From: Polynucleobacter sp. Adler-ghost
GTDB taxonomy: Bacteria; Pseudomonadota; Gammaproteobacteria; Burkholderiales; Burkholderiaceae
DNA: 64,000 bases
Assembly (NCBI RefSeq): GCF_018688495.1
Contig: NZ_CP061320.1
Span: 1,274,586-1,338,585, forward strand
Reading direction: 5' to 3'
Of the stretch, positions 1-8,152 are shown in pieces; positions within the stretch are counted from its first letter, which is position 1, and each line of letters starts with the position of its first letter. A model generated the notes under the pieces. The model did not search any database. It saw only the letters and a program-made list of their open reading frames with translations, and had not been told where the DNA came from. The position numbers and the translations under genes were made by a program.

Positions 1-318
1 ACGAACTTTCTCTAAATGCTTTTCAGTTCCATCAGCCGCATCATCCCCAATGTCCTTAAGAACAGATTTCACTTTCTTTTGATAAACAGTCGCGCGTTTT
101 GCGGCTTCCTTGGTAGCCAGATCCTGAAGCTCTTTGAGCTTAGCAAGATCATTTTTGGCGGCAGACTTTGCGCTCTCCATCGCATTTTTCATCCCCCACT
201 GAATCTCTTCAAGGTGGTGGGCACTGAGATCTTTGGCGGCATCCAATAATTTATGGGAATAGGCAAATAGCTCCTTCGCCTTTTCTTGTTGCCATGCTTG
301 AATATCCTTGTTGTCCAT
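1..318 (-). CDS. Phasin-like protein, 3' end cut by window edge
   Basis: I read this partial gene directly from the reverse strand; 106 codons are visible and it runs off the left edge. The start is ATG at 318, preceded by AGGAGAG five bases upstream. The protein begins MDNKDIQAWQQEKAKEL and is an almost continuous Ala/Lys/Glu-rich amphipathic helix with no signal peptide or membrane segment. That composition, and the phrase LDAAKDLSAHHLEEIQWGM, fits phasin-family proteins, which coat polyhydroxyalkanoate granules. A 3-hydroxybutyrate dehydrogenase gene at 18755-19531 suggests the organism handles PHB. Other coiled-coil or histone-like proteins could look similar, so the family call is moderate. 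Confidence 0.6.
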   Translation of the reverse strand, partial: MDNKDIQAWQQEKAKELFAYSHKLLDAAKDLSAHHLEEIQWGMKNAMESAKSAAKNDLAKLKELQDLATKEAAKRATVYQKKVKSVLKDIGDDAADGTEKHLEKVR

Positions 319-432
319 TGCATCTCTCCTTGAGTTAAATAAACATTCTGATCAATTAAAAAGCACACTTCTACTCTATACCCAAATCAGATTCTTGCCA
401 ATTCCCTACTGTCTTAGCATTAAAATTAAGGT

Positions 433-822
433 ATGAGCGAGAGAAAAAACCCATATGAGATGATTGGTGGTGCAGCGAAGATTGAGGAACTGGTGGATCG
501 CTTCTACGATTTAATGGCACTAGAAGAACCCTTCGAAGTATTGAGAGCCATTCATCCCCAAGACCTATCGAGCTCCCGAGAAAAGCTCAAACTCTTTTTA
601 TCAGGCTGGCTAGGAGGTCCAGATATCTACTCCCCCAAGCATGGTCATCCAATGCTACGTGCCAGGCATCTACCCTTCAAGATTGGCCTCAAAGAACGCA
701 ACCAATGGCTAGCTTGCATGTATCGCGCGATGGAAGACTGCGGAATTGATAGTCAAATTGGCGCACAGCTAGAAGAATCTTTTTTTAATACTGCTGACTG
801 GATGAGAAACCAGGCTAATTAG
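433..822 (+). CDS. Group II truncated haemoglobin
   Basis: A 129-residue 2-over-2 globin that should bind haem and O2 or NO in the cytoplasm. Key positions are visible: Tyr25 in RFYDLM (B10), proximal His79 in RARHLPF (F8) and Trp92 in NQWLACM (G8), the Trp being typical of group II. The conserved stretch GGPDIYSPKHGHPMLRARH precedes the F helix. Length matches the family. Upstream, TAAAAT at 421-426 lies only seven bases before the ATG and there is only a weak AAGG, so the leader is very short. The stop codon overlaps the stop of the convergent TctC-type gene by four bases. Its role (NO detoxification or O2 chemistry) is inferred from the family. Confidence 0.9.
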   Translation: MSERKNPYEMIGGAAKIEELVDRFYDLMALEEPFEVLRAIHPQDLSSSREKLKLFLSGWLGGPDIYSPKHGHPMLRARHLPFKIGLKERNQWLACMYRAMEDCGIDSQIGAQLEESFFNTADWMRNQAN

Positions 823-1796
823 TCTAGCTTAGCTCCAGCTTGCTTTACGGCTTTAGCCCAGCGCGGCATCTCCGCTGCTAGAAATTTAGTAAATTGATCT
901 GCGCTCAGATAAGCTGGATCGGCGCCTTGCTCAAGCATCCTTTTTTGAATATCGGCAGACTCAAGTGTCTCCTTAAAAGCCTGGCTCAGTTTATTAACCA
1001 CTTCTGCTGGAGTCCCTTTAGGTGCTAAGACTCCATAAAAGCCAACAACCTCTAAGTTTGCAATACCCGTTTCGATCACTGTTGGTGTATTTGCTAGTGC
1101 CGGGTTTCTCTTTGCGCTTGTTACGGCGAGCGCCCTCACCTTCCCTAACTTGGCATAGTTAGCTGCTTGAGGAACTGACTCTGCCATAAACTGCACATGT
1201 CCCGCTATAAGATCGGTGAAGGCTGGAGCGCTGCCCTTAAATGGAATATGCACCATAAAAATACCGGTTTCATTTTTTAACATTTCCGGGACCAGATGGG
1301 AAATGCCGCCATTACCAGCCGAGCCATAATTTAATTTACCGGGATTGGCTTTGGCATAGGCTATAAATTCTTTTAGCGTTTGCGCTGGCACATCCTTGTT
1401 CACTATCAAGGCTAAGGGCTGTTGTGCCGTCCTTGCTATCGGTTGAAATTCTTTTAAAGTCTCATAAGAAGTTTTGGTGTAAACCGCAGGATTAATTACC
1501 ATCGTACCGGTATTAGCCAATAGCAAGGTGTATCCATCAGCGGGAGATTGAGCCACAAATTGCGCTCCTACCGTACCACCCGCCCCCGCTTTGTAATCTA
1601 CGATCACGGGTTGGCCTAAGATGGCTTGTAGCTTTTCAACCAGCAAGCGCATGTGCGCATCAAGCGGTCCACCCGCTGGAAAACCAATAATGACTTTGAT
1701 TGGCTTATCTGGGAATGCAGCTTGGGCGCCAAGAGAGAACCAGAAAGCCAATAAGCTTATGAAGAGGATGACTGCTTTATGGAATAGTTTGTACAT
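819..1796 (-). CDS. Bug/TctC-family periplasmic solute-binding protein
   Basis: A 325-residue extracytoplasmic receptor of the tripartite tricarboxylate transporter (Bug) family. It has a Sec signal peptide of about 26 residues ending near AQA, then the typical opening FPDKPIKVIIGFPAGGPLD. The motif YGSAGNGGISHL about residues 158-169 and HIPFKGSAPAFTDLIAGHV about 184-202 are the ligand-cleft motifs of Bug proteins. No TctA or TctB permease gene is adjacent, which is usual because these receptors are heavily expanded and orphaned in Burkholderiales. Ligands are normally carboxylates or aromatic acids, but the actual ligand cannot be read. It converges with the haemoglobin gene with overlapping stops. 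Confidence 0.93.
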   Translation of the reverse strand: MYKLFHKAVILFISLLAFWFSLGAQAAFPDKPIKVIIGFPAGGPLDAHMRLLVEKLQAILGQPVIVDYKAGAGGTVGAQFVAQSPADGYTLLLANTGTMVINPAVYTKTSYETLKEFQPIARTAQQPLALIVNKDVPAQTLKEFIAYAKANPGKLNYGSAGNGGISHLVPEMLKNETGIFMVHIPFKGSAPAFTDLIAGHVQFMAESVPQAANYAKLGKVRALAVTSAKRNPALANTPTVIETGIANLEVVGFYGVLAPKGTPAEVVNKLSQAFKETLESADIQKRMLEQGADPAYLSADQFTKFLAAEMPRWAKAVKQAGAKLD

Positions 1797-1828
1797 GATT
1801 GAGAAAAATGAATTAAAGCTACATTAGT

Positions 1829-3046
1829 CTAAAGAGAGTTAGCACAAGCAAAGCCGCTAGCCCAAGCCCACTGGAAGTTATGGCCCCCAAGATGTCCCGT
1901 GACATCGACACACTCACCTATGAAATACAAGCCCGGATGATTGCGGGCCATCATTGTTTGACCATCAAGCTCTTTGGTATCGACACCACCCAACATCACC
2001 TCAGCTTTTTTCCAACCCAGCGTTCCAGCTGGCTTTACCGACCAATTGGTAATGAGCTCTTTGAGTGAATGACGATCCTTTTTAGAAACCTCTGCCCATT
2101 TTTTACCTAGAAGGTTTTTCTGCTCAGCAAATGCTTTTGCTAGGCGCAGTGGCATTACTGAAGCTAAGATATTTTCTGATAACTTAAGGCGGTTATCCTC
2201 GTGATTGAATAATTCATCACAACTAAATTGACCATGAGCCTCTACTGCGCCTAACCAATCAACGTGAATTTCCTCACCTTCGGCCCAATAGCTACTAGCC
2301 TGTAGAACTGCAGGTCCGGAGAGGCCTTTGTGCGTTAAGAGCAGATCCTCGTTAAAGCGACATGCTCCATAACGCTTTCCCTTGGAGCCTGCCGCAATAC
2401 GCACCGGTAGACTTAGACCAGATAATTCAATGAGGTTATCAAATTCACCAGACGTGAATGAGAGCGGCACCAGTGCGGGACGCGGATCAACAATCTTCAA
2501 TCCGAATTGCTTTGCGATATCTAAGGAATATGCCGTTGCGCCAATTGCAGGGACCGGTAAACCACCTGTTGCCATTACCAATGATCTAGATCGTTCTTCA
2601 CCAGCATTGGTTTTAACAAGCCACTCCCCCGCCATATTCGAGACTGACTGCACTGAGACTGGATGGCGAATATCAACATGACCTTTAGCGCATTCAGCAA
2701 GCAACATCTCGATAATTTGCTTTGCTGACTCATCGCAAAATAACTGACCTTGATGTTTCTCGTGATAGGCAATGCGGTAAGACTGCACTAGCTTTATAAA
2801 TTCCTTTGCGGGATAACGCGCTAGAGCACTTTTTACAAAATGGGGGTTTAGGGATAGGAAGTTTGCTGGGCTGCTATGCAGGTTGGTGAAGTTGCATCTA
2901 CCACCACCACTAATCCGAATTTTCTCGCACAAGACATCAGTATGGTCAAGTACCAAGACCCGCTTACCCAGCTGACCGGCAACACCAGCACAAAAGAGTC
3001 CAGCAGCTCCACCGCCAACAACAATGGCATCCCATGCCTTACTCAT
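1829..3046 (-). CDS. NAD(P)/FAD-dependent oxidoreductase, HI0933/YhiN family
   Basis: A 405-residue flavoprotein. The N-terminal dinucleotide fold is clear (IVVGGGAAGLFCAGVAGQLG, residues 8-27) and is followed by RISGGGRCNFTN about 45-56, the signature of the HI0933/YhiN group. The C-terminal FAD motif is GLYFIGECVDVTGHLGGHN about 373-391, then FQWAWASG. Length is standard. The family has many crystal structures but no firmly assigned reaction. It lies 14 bases downstream of the channel-like gene on the same strand, so the two are probably co-transcribed. Overlapping reading frames on both strands here look like shadows. Confidence 0.9.
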   Translation of the reverse strand: MSKAWDAIVVGGGAAGLFCAGVAGQLGKRVLVLDHTDVLCEKIRISGGGRCNFTNLHSSPANFLSLNPHFVKSALARYPAKEFIKLVQSYRIAYHEKHQGQLFCDESAKQIIEMLLAECAKGHVDIRHPVSVQSVSNMAGEWLVKTNAGEERSRSLVMATGGLPVPAIGATAYSLDIAKQFGLKIVDPRPALVPLSFTSGEFDNLIELSGLSLPVRIAAGSKGKRYGACRFNEDLLLTHKGLSGPAVLQASSYWAEGEEIHVDWLGAVEAHGQFSCDELFNHEDNRLKLSENILASVMPLRLAKAFAEQKNLLGKKWAEVSKKDRHSLKELITNWSVKPAGTLGWKKAEVMLGGVDTKELDGQTMMARNHPGLYFIGECVDVTGHLGGHNFQWAWASGFACANSL

Positions 3047-3060
3047 GTTTTACTCATGCC

Positions 3061-3576
3061 TTACTTAAAACGCTCAATGACTTCAGTCGGTAGCTTAAGC
3101 TTTTGCATATGTAAACGGGTATAGGCTTGACGGAAATTTTTTGTCATAGAGATCATGACTGATGCAGTCCAAGCAAAAGCAAACATCCCTGAAAAGGCAA
3201 TGATGATTGCCAGCATCTTCCAGCCACTCGGCAGAAGATCATCCATAAAACCCATAGCAGTATAGGTGCTGCCACTAAATAAGATGCTCTCACCCAAATT
3301 TGGCAGAAGATTAAAAACTCGAAGTGAGATTCCCCAGAGAATGATCTCAAAGATATGGGTCAGAAATAAACACAGCACACTGATATAAAACACGAGAGCC
3401 ACGGAAGAGTACTTATGCTCTGACAAATATAAAAATGACTTCACTTCATAGCGCTTTGCAATTTGGAGCAAAGCAAATCCATGTACCAGCATCACAATGA
3501 GGAGCATAGCGATGCCAAACAAGTAGGCCGCTAAATCTAGCTCGGAAGTAAGGGTAACTGTATTGGTAATGGACAT
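3061..3576 (-). CDS. Small membrane protein resembling a two-TM ion channel
   Basis: A 171-residue inner-membrane protein. Hydrophobic helices are seen at about residues 14-40, 57-85 and 121-145, with a re-entrant-like segment between the last two (SGSTYTAMGFMDDLLP, 101-116). The position and pattern of TAMGFMDD resemble the selectivity-filter region TxGxGD of potassium-channel-like proteins, followed by a pore-lining helix GWKMLAIIIAFSGMFAFAW. The filter is degenerate, so potassium selectivity cannot be claimed. The basic C-terminal tail (residues 146-171) is probably cytoplasmic. It precedes and is likely co-transcribed with the HI0933-family gene. An ion-channel-like call is reasonable; a function is not. 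Confidence 0.6.
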   Translation of the reverse strand: MSITNTVTLTSELDLAAYLFGIAMLLIVMLVHGFALLQIAKRYEVKSFLYLSEHKYSSVALVFYISVLCLFLTHIFEIILWGISLRVFNLLPNLGESILFSGSTYTAMGFMDDLLPSGWKMLAIIIAFSGMFAFAWTASVMISMTKNFRQAYTRLHMQKLKLPTEVIERFK

Positions 3577-3617
3577 GATCTTTAGGGGGCTATTTTACAG
3601 GTCTTATGAGTATTCCC

Positions 3618-4475
3618 TTAGGCCAATTGATACCAATTCCGAATCACCGCCCAGGCCTCATCGGCAGTCTCTACAAAATGGATTAAATCCATATCTGCTT
3701 GATCTATTACGCCATGATCCAGCATCTGCTTGAAGTTGATCACCTCTTGCCAGAATGTCTTTCCAACCAAGATGATTGGGAAGCGTTCAACTTTTTTGGT
3801 TTGCATCAAGGTGAGCACCTCGAACAGCTCATCAAATGAACCAAAGCCACCGGGGTAGGCCACAATTGCTCTTGCCCTCAGCATGAAATGCATTTTGCGA
3901 ATCGCAAAATAATGAAAGCGAAAACTTAAACCCGGGGTCAGGTAAGGATTAGGGTGCTGCTCTCTTGGCAGGCTGATATTAAAACCAATGGCTTTATCCC
4001 CAGCCTCAAATGCACCACGATTAGCGGCTTCCATAATCCCGGGGCCACCACCAGTAGCGATATATAACTTATTGCGATCTTCTGATTGACTGGCGTTATA
4101 GCCCGCAACAATTGCTCCGAATTCTCTAGCAGAGTCATAGTACTTGCAATGCAGTAAAGCTCGTTTAGCATCGGCTTGGGCTTCTGGTGTTTTGGCACTC
4201 TTCTCTAATTCCTGAGCTGTTTGGCAACTTACAAAACGGGTTGAACCAAATACGGTAATCGTGTGCTCAACACCATGTTCATGCAATAAGATCTCTGGCT
4301 TGAGTAACTCGAGCTGAAAGCGTAGACCTAGAGTTTCACGGCGCGCTAAAAAGGCTTGATCATCGAATGCAAATCGATAAGAATCATCGGAACCACTTTC
4401 TGCCAACTGGCTTTTTTGAAGTTTCAGAAAATCAGTAATGGTTTGAGAGTTATTCAGAGGGAGTTTTGGGCTCAT
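3618..4475 (-). CDS. LOG-family (TIGR00730-type) Rossmann protein
   Basis: A 285-residue cytosolic protein of the lysine-decarboxylase-like/LOG family, whose studied members cleave nucleoside 5'-monophosphates to ribose 5-phosphate and free base (cytokinin riboside phosphoribohydrolase). Visible motifs are TVFGSTR about 74-80, GGGPGIMEAANRG about 142-154 and PGGFGSFDE about 208-216. The last corresponds to the catalytic PGGxGTxxE motif with Ser in place of Thr. Residues RKMHFMLRA just before it carry the conserved Arg. It has about 60 extra N-terminal residues compared with the short LOG proteins, as in the longer bacterial subgroup. The physiological substrate in this subgroup is unknown. 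Confidence 0.88.
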   Translation of the reverse strand: MSPKLPLNNSQTITDFLKLQKSQLAESGSDDSYRFAFDDQAFLARRETLGLRFQLELLKPEILLHEHGVEHTITVFGSTRFVSCQTAQELEKSAKTPEAQADAKRALLHCKYYDSAREFGAIVAGYNASQSEDRNKLYIATGGGPGIMEAANRGAFEAGDKAIGFNISLPREQHPNPYLTPGLSFRFHYFAIRKMHFMLRARAIVAYPGGFGSFDELFEVLTLMQTKKVERFPIILVGKTFWQEVINFKQMLDHGVIDQADMDLIHFVETADEAWAVIRNWYQLA

Positions 4476-4672
4476 ATTTGCACCTTGATTTCAAGCTTTA
4501 AAAAATGGCATTTCGTTAGTTCGGTAGATAGGCAAGCCCTAGGATACAAGGTCAGAATTAGTATTACTACCTAGAATATTGCATTAATTTTGTATCTAGG
4601 GCTGATTCGGATTTACCGGGAGCGCTTCAGGCATTAATATAAGAGGATATTAACCAAACCGAAGGAAATGCA

Positions 4673-4882
4673 ATGAGCAACCGTTCAATCATCATCATGG
4701 TACTAGTATTAATCGCTGCTACAGCCTATTTACTCATCAAAGGCGACGGCGACATTGATATGGGTGGCGAGAAGCATGGTGCTGAAGCTGCTCACATGGA
4801 AGAGGCTAAGAAAAATGCTCCTGCGGCTCCAGCTGCACCTGCAGAAGCTCCTGCGGCTCCAGCAGCTGATGCCAAGAAGTAA
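4673..4882 (+). CDS. Small single-pass membrane protein with Ala/Pro tail
   Basis: A 69-residue protein of unknown function. Residues 5-22 (SIIIMVLVLIAATAYLLI) form one membrane anchor. An acidic Gly/Asp stretch follows, then a low-complexity Ala/Pro/Glu tail with repeated APAAP and EAPAA units from about residue 50. The start is supported by AAGGA six bases upstream of the ATG. A clear rho-independent terminator follows at 4901-4927, so it is a single-gene unit. The topology and tail suggest an envelope-tethered peptide, but nothing identifies a partner. The upstream gap (4476-4672) is a divergent promoter region in which I see no further gene. Confidence 0.7.
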   Translation: MSNRSIIIMVLVLIAATAYLLIKGDGDIDMGGEKHGAEAAHMEEAKKNAPAAPAAPAEAPAAPAADAKK

Positions 4883-4900
4883 TTTCTTCCCGCGATAAAT

Positions 4901-4927
4901 AAGCCGCGGTTCGCCGCGGTTTTTTTA
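4901..4927 (+). terminator. Rho-independent terminator
   Basis: A perfect 6-bp CCGCGG stem (4904-4909 with 4914-4919) closes a TTCG tetraloop and is followed by seven T residues. It ends the transcript of the small membrane protein. Confidence 0.9.
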
Positions 4928-4941
4928 TACCGATTTATTTA

Positions 4942-4965
4942 CCTTTGCCTTTGCCTTTGCCTTTT
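4942..4965 (+). repeat. Hexanucleotide tandem repeat abutting a start codon
   Basis: Three copies of CCTTTG plus a fourth CCTTTT occupy the bases just before the ATG at 4967, where a ribosome-binding site would normally be. No Shine-Dalgarno sequence is present. The repeat unit is six bases, so slippage would alter leader length without shifting a reading frame. Confidence 0.85.
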
Positions 4966-4966
4966 C

Positions 4967-5782
4967 ATGAAAAATATACTTGGATGCAGTCTGCTGTTGA
5001 TGTGCCAATGCATTTTGGCTCAGACACCCAATGCGGCACTGAATAAACCCATCAATAAGACTATGATGCAATCTTTCGCACCGACTGGCACTCTTCGTGT
5101 TGGTATCAATCTAGGTAATCCCGTTTTAGCGGGCTCAATTGATCAGAGTGAACCTCAACCCAAGGGAGTGACGATAGATATTGCTAAAGAAATTGGAAGG
5201 CGTTCTGATCTACCGGTTGAGCTGATCTCCTTTAAAAGTGCTGGAGCAATAGTGGAGGCCCTTAAAGCCAATCAGCTTGATCTCATCTTTGTAGCCATCG
5301 ATCCAGTACGTGGAGCAGATATTAGCTATACCCCAGCTTACATACAAATTGAGGGTGCGTATATGGTCAAAGCTACTTCTCCAATCAAGAGTCATGATGA
5401 GGTTGATGTTGCTGGCAACGAGATTGTGGTTGGTAAAGCCAGCGCCTATGATCTTTACCTTACGCGTGAAATTCAAAAAGCCACCCTGCTTCGGTCAACA
5501 AACTCTCAATCGGTTGTTGATGACTTTATGAGCGGAAAAGGCAATGTTGCTGCAGGAGTGAAGCAGCAGTTAGAGGCAGATGCCAAGCGATATAACAATT
5601 TACGGATGCTGCCAGGCAGATTTATGGTGATTCATCAGGCAATTGGAGTCCCAAAATCACGCGCCGAATTCGAAAAAATCACGCTCTATTTGAGTGGCAT
5701 CGTTGAAGAATTAAAGACTTCAGGCTTTATCGCTAACTCCATGAAAAAGCATGGCATCGAAGGCGCCAAGGTAGCCGAGTAA
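4967..5782 (+). CDS. Amino-acid-type ABC transporter substrate-binding protein
   Basis: A 271-residue periplasmic binding protein of the SBP_bac_3 family. Residues 1-19 (MKNILGCSLLLMCQCILAQ) are a signal peptide, which fixes the ATG at 4967 as start despite the absence of a ribosome-binding site. The fold motifs GTLRVGINLGNPV about 42-54, GVTIDIAKEIGRR about 67-79 and ALKANQLDLIFVAIDPVRG about 99-117 match polar amino-acid receptors. No permease or ATPase gene is adjacent, so it is an orphan receptor or a stand-alone sensor. It runs convergent with the beta-CASP nuclease, four bases apart. The ligand is unknown. Confidence 0.85.
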   Translation: MKNILGCSLLLMCQCILAQTPNAALNKPINKTMMQSFAPTGTLRVGINLGNPVLAGSIDQSEPQPKGVTIDIAKEIGRRSDLPVELISFKSAGAIVEALKANQLDLIFVAIDPVRGADISYTPAYIQIEGAYMVKATSPIKSHDEVDVAGNEIVVGKASAYDLYLTREIQKATLLRSTNSQSVVDDFMSGKGNVAAGVKQQLEADAKRYNNLRMLPGRFMVIHQAIGVPKSRAEFEKITLYLSGIVEELKTSGFIANSMKKHGIEGAKVAE

Positions 5783-5786
5783 AAAG

Positions 5787-7202
5787 CTAGCAAGCGTAGG
5801 AGTGGAGACGCTCTGGAATAGTGACATTCTTCCACTCCAGCTCTTCACGGATAGTCTGCGCTAGAACTGCAGAGGCTTCAGGTTCACCATGAACCACGAA
5901 GACCGATTGAGGCTCAGATTGAAAGCCTCTCAACCACTCCAATAGGCCAGCTTGATCCGCATGTGCGGAAAGTCCACCGATAGTATGAATGGATGCTCGC
6001 ACTGGAACCTCCTCACCAAAAAGACGTACTTTTGCGGCTCTATCTACCAGACGACGACCTAAACTGCCATAGGCCTGAAACCCGGTAATTACGATCGCAT
6101 TTTGCGCCCGAGGTAAGTTGTTCTGAAGATGGTGAACAATACGACCCGCATCACACATGCCACTCGCAGAAATAATGATGGCACCACCTTTAATTTTATT
6201 GAGCGCTTTCGATTCCTCAACATCGGCAATAAATCGTAGATCAACTGCACTGGGATTTTTTTTAAACCATTCAAAAGTAGATTGTGACTCTTTGTCTAAT
6301 TGCGCAAAAAAGTGCTGAGTGAGGTGGGTAGCTGCTGTTGCCATTGGTGAGTCGACCCAAATACTGAGATGGGGCAGTAAATTACGTTTAACCAAGTCAA
6401 TGAGCAGGAACAAAATTTCCTGGGTGCGTCCCACCGCAAATGCAGGGATTACAATATTTCCACGGCCATCTAAAGTCTCAGTCACGACTTTGATTAATTC
6501 GGTCTCAGTATCCGCCAATGTTTTATGCAATCGATCGCCATAGGTTGATTCGACCACGACAATATCGGCTTGAGTAATGATGGTGGGATCAGGCATTAAG
6601 AGCTTACCCTTCATGCCAATATCTCCCGAGAAAACGCAACGCTTTTTCTTGGCATGGTCTTCGCTGATATCCATGATCGCAATTGCCGATCCCAAAATAT
6701 GGCCTGCATTCTGAAACTCAAGCCCAATACCCTGACAGAGCTCTATGGATTTTCCATAAGCAAGCACTTCGCATTGTCCAAGCGCAAGCTCCGCTTCTTC
6801 AATCGAGTAAAGCGCAACTGGTAAGTCCCCGCGCCACTTGCCTGCTTTTTTTCTACGTACTGCACGGTCCACATCAGAGCGCTGTAAATGCGCACTATCG
6901 GGTAGCATGATTTTTAACAGCTCAAATGTGGCATCTGTACAGTAGATAGGTCCTGCAAATCCTTGGGCACAGAGTCTTGGTAACAGACCGCTGTGGTCAA
7001 TATGTGCATGCGTCAACACAACAAAATCAATTTCCTTAGGGGAAAACGGAAGTGGCTCCAAGTTTTTTGTGGTGGCCTCGCGCCCACCTTGGAACATACC
7101 AAAGTCAACCATGAATCGGATATCTCGACCACCCACAGTAGCCTGTACGGAATGCCTTGATCCCGTAACCTCACCCGCCGCACCCAGAAATTGTATTTTC
7201 AT
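5787..7202 (-). CDS. Beta-CASP metallo-beta-lactamase fold RNase
   Basis: A 471-residue protein of the CPSF73/Ysh1-like group. The zinc motif HAHIDH occupies residues 65-70, with the further ligands in NAGHILGSA about 165-173 and in FSGDIG about 191-196. The beta-CASP insertion is present: VIPAFAVGRTQEIL about 250-263, SASGMCDAGRIVHHL about 344-358 and the C-terminal IGGLSAHADQ about 407-416. Bacterial relatives (for example Thermus TTHA0252) are endo/exoribonucleases, so RNA processing in the cytoplasm is the best guess. Length is typical. It is divergent from nnrD across a 62-base gap that must hold both promoters. Confidence 0.88.
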   Translation of the reverse strand: MKIQFLGAAGEVTGSRHSVQATVGGRDIRFMVDFGMFQGGREATTKNLEPLPFSPKEIDFVVLTHAHIDHSGLLPRLCAQGFAGPIYCTDATFELLKIMLPDSAHLQRSDVDRAVRRKKAGKWRGDLPVALYSIEEAELALGQCEVLAYGKSIELCQGIGLEFQNAGHILGSAIAIMDISEDHAKKKRCVFSGDIGMKGKLLMPDPTIITQADIVVVESTYGDRLHKTLADTETELIKVVTETLDGRGNIVIPAFAVGRTQEILFLLIDLVKRNLLPHLSIWVDSPMATAATHLTQHFFAQLDKESQSTFEWFKKNPSAVDLRFIADVEESKALNKIKGGAIIISASGMCDAGRIVHHLQNNLPRAQNAIVITGFQAYGSLGRRLVDRAAKVRLFGEEVPVRASIHTIGGLSAHADQAGLLEWLRGFQSEPQSVFVVHGEPEASAVLAQTIREELEWKNVTIPERLHSYAC

Positions 7203-7264
7203 GACTTAAGCATACTCCCGATAAAATTCCTTGTTAAGACACGTAGAAGAGCGATACTATTTAA

Positions 7265-8146
7265 ATGAACCCTCCTACAGAACTGAGATCACTCGAGCTT
7301 ATTAGCCGCCTCAAGCGAGCACCCTCAGAACATAAAGGGAATGCCGGCAAAGTTCTGCTCGTTGGTGGCGCGCCTGGAATGGCCGGCGCCCTCCTCTTGG
7401 CAGGCAGTGCCGCACTGCACTTAGGGGCAGGTTGGACTATGCTGGAGATGCTAGATCCCACAGCTGCCCATGCAATGCCAGAACAAGCTGAGCTGATGAT
7501 CCGGCTCGCCAGTTTTAACGCCCAAGAGCAATTAGAAACTACAGCGCCAGATGTGATTGCGATTGGACCGGGCCTTGGTTTTTCTGTCCTTGCTAAAGAT
7601 TGGCTAATAGCCTCACTACGTTATCCAAAAGTGCCACTCGTGATTGATGCTGATGCACTCAATCTGATTGCGGATAACCCTGAATTGTTAGATCTCCTCA
7701 AGCAGCGCAATCAAGCATTCCCGGGCATGACTGTGCTCACCCCACATCCTGGAGAGGCAGCACATCTTCTCAACACCAGTGCAGCTGCTATACAAGCAAA
7801 TCGCACCGAAGCACTTGCTGATTTAAACAAACTCACTAATTCGATTGTTGTGCTGAAAGGCCAACATACGCTAATTGCCTCCCATCTTCACCCTGCAGAA
7901 CAGTGCGCTCAAGGAAATCCCGGTATGGCTGTTGGCGGAATGGGCGATGTCTTAACTGGCACTATCGCAGCCATTGCAGCCCAAGGTCATCACCACAATC
8001 TCAATTTATGGGAATCTACTTGTATTGGGGTGCAACTACACGCCTCGGCAGCGGATAGCTTAGTAGCCAAGCAAATTGGCCCCATTGGACTTACTCCAAC
8101 AGAGGTCATTTTGGAAATGCGGAGTCTACTCAACAAGCTGTTATAA
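7265..8146 (+). CDS. nnrD: ADP-dependent NAD(P)H-hydrate dehydratase
   Basis: A 293-residue ribokinase-like enzyme that repairs hydrated NAD(P)H (NADHX, NADPHX) using ADP. Motifs are HKGNAGKVLLVGGAPGM about 24-40, GPGLG about 101-105, IDADALNLIA about 127-136, TPHPGEAAHLL about 160-170 and the nucleotide-binding GMAVGGMGDVLTG about 221-233. In E. coli this domain is fused to the NnrE epimerase; here the epimerase domain is absent and the protein is the stand-alone form. The gene is followed six bases later by an EamA transporter on the same strand, suggesting a two-gene operon. Confidence 0.92.
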   Translation: MNPPTELRSLELISRLKRAPSEHKGNAGKVLLVGGAPGMAGALLLAGSAALHLGAGWTMLEMLDPTAAHAMPEQAELMIRLASFNAQEQLETTAPDVIAIGPGLGFSVLAKDWLIASLRYPKVPLVIDADALNLIADNPELLDLLKQRNQAFPGMTVLTPHPGEAAHLLNTSAAAIQANRTEALADLNKLTNSIVVLKGQHTLIASHLHPAEQCAQGNPGMAVGGMGDVLTGTIAAIAAQGHHHNLNLWESTCIGVQLHASAADSLVAKQIGPIGLTPTEVILEMRSLLNKLL

Positions 8147-8152
8147 AACATC

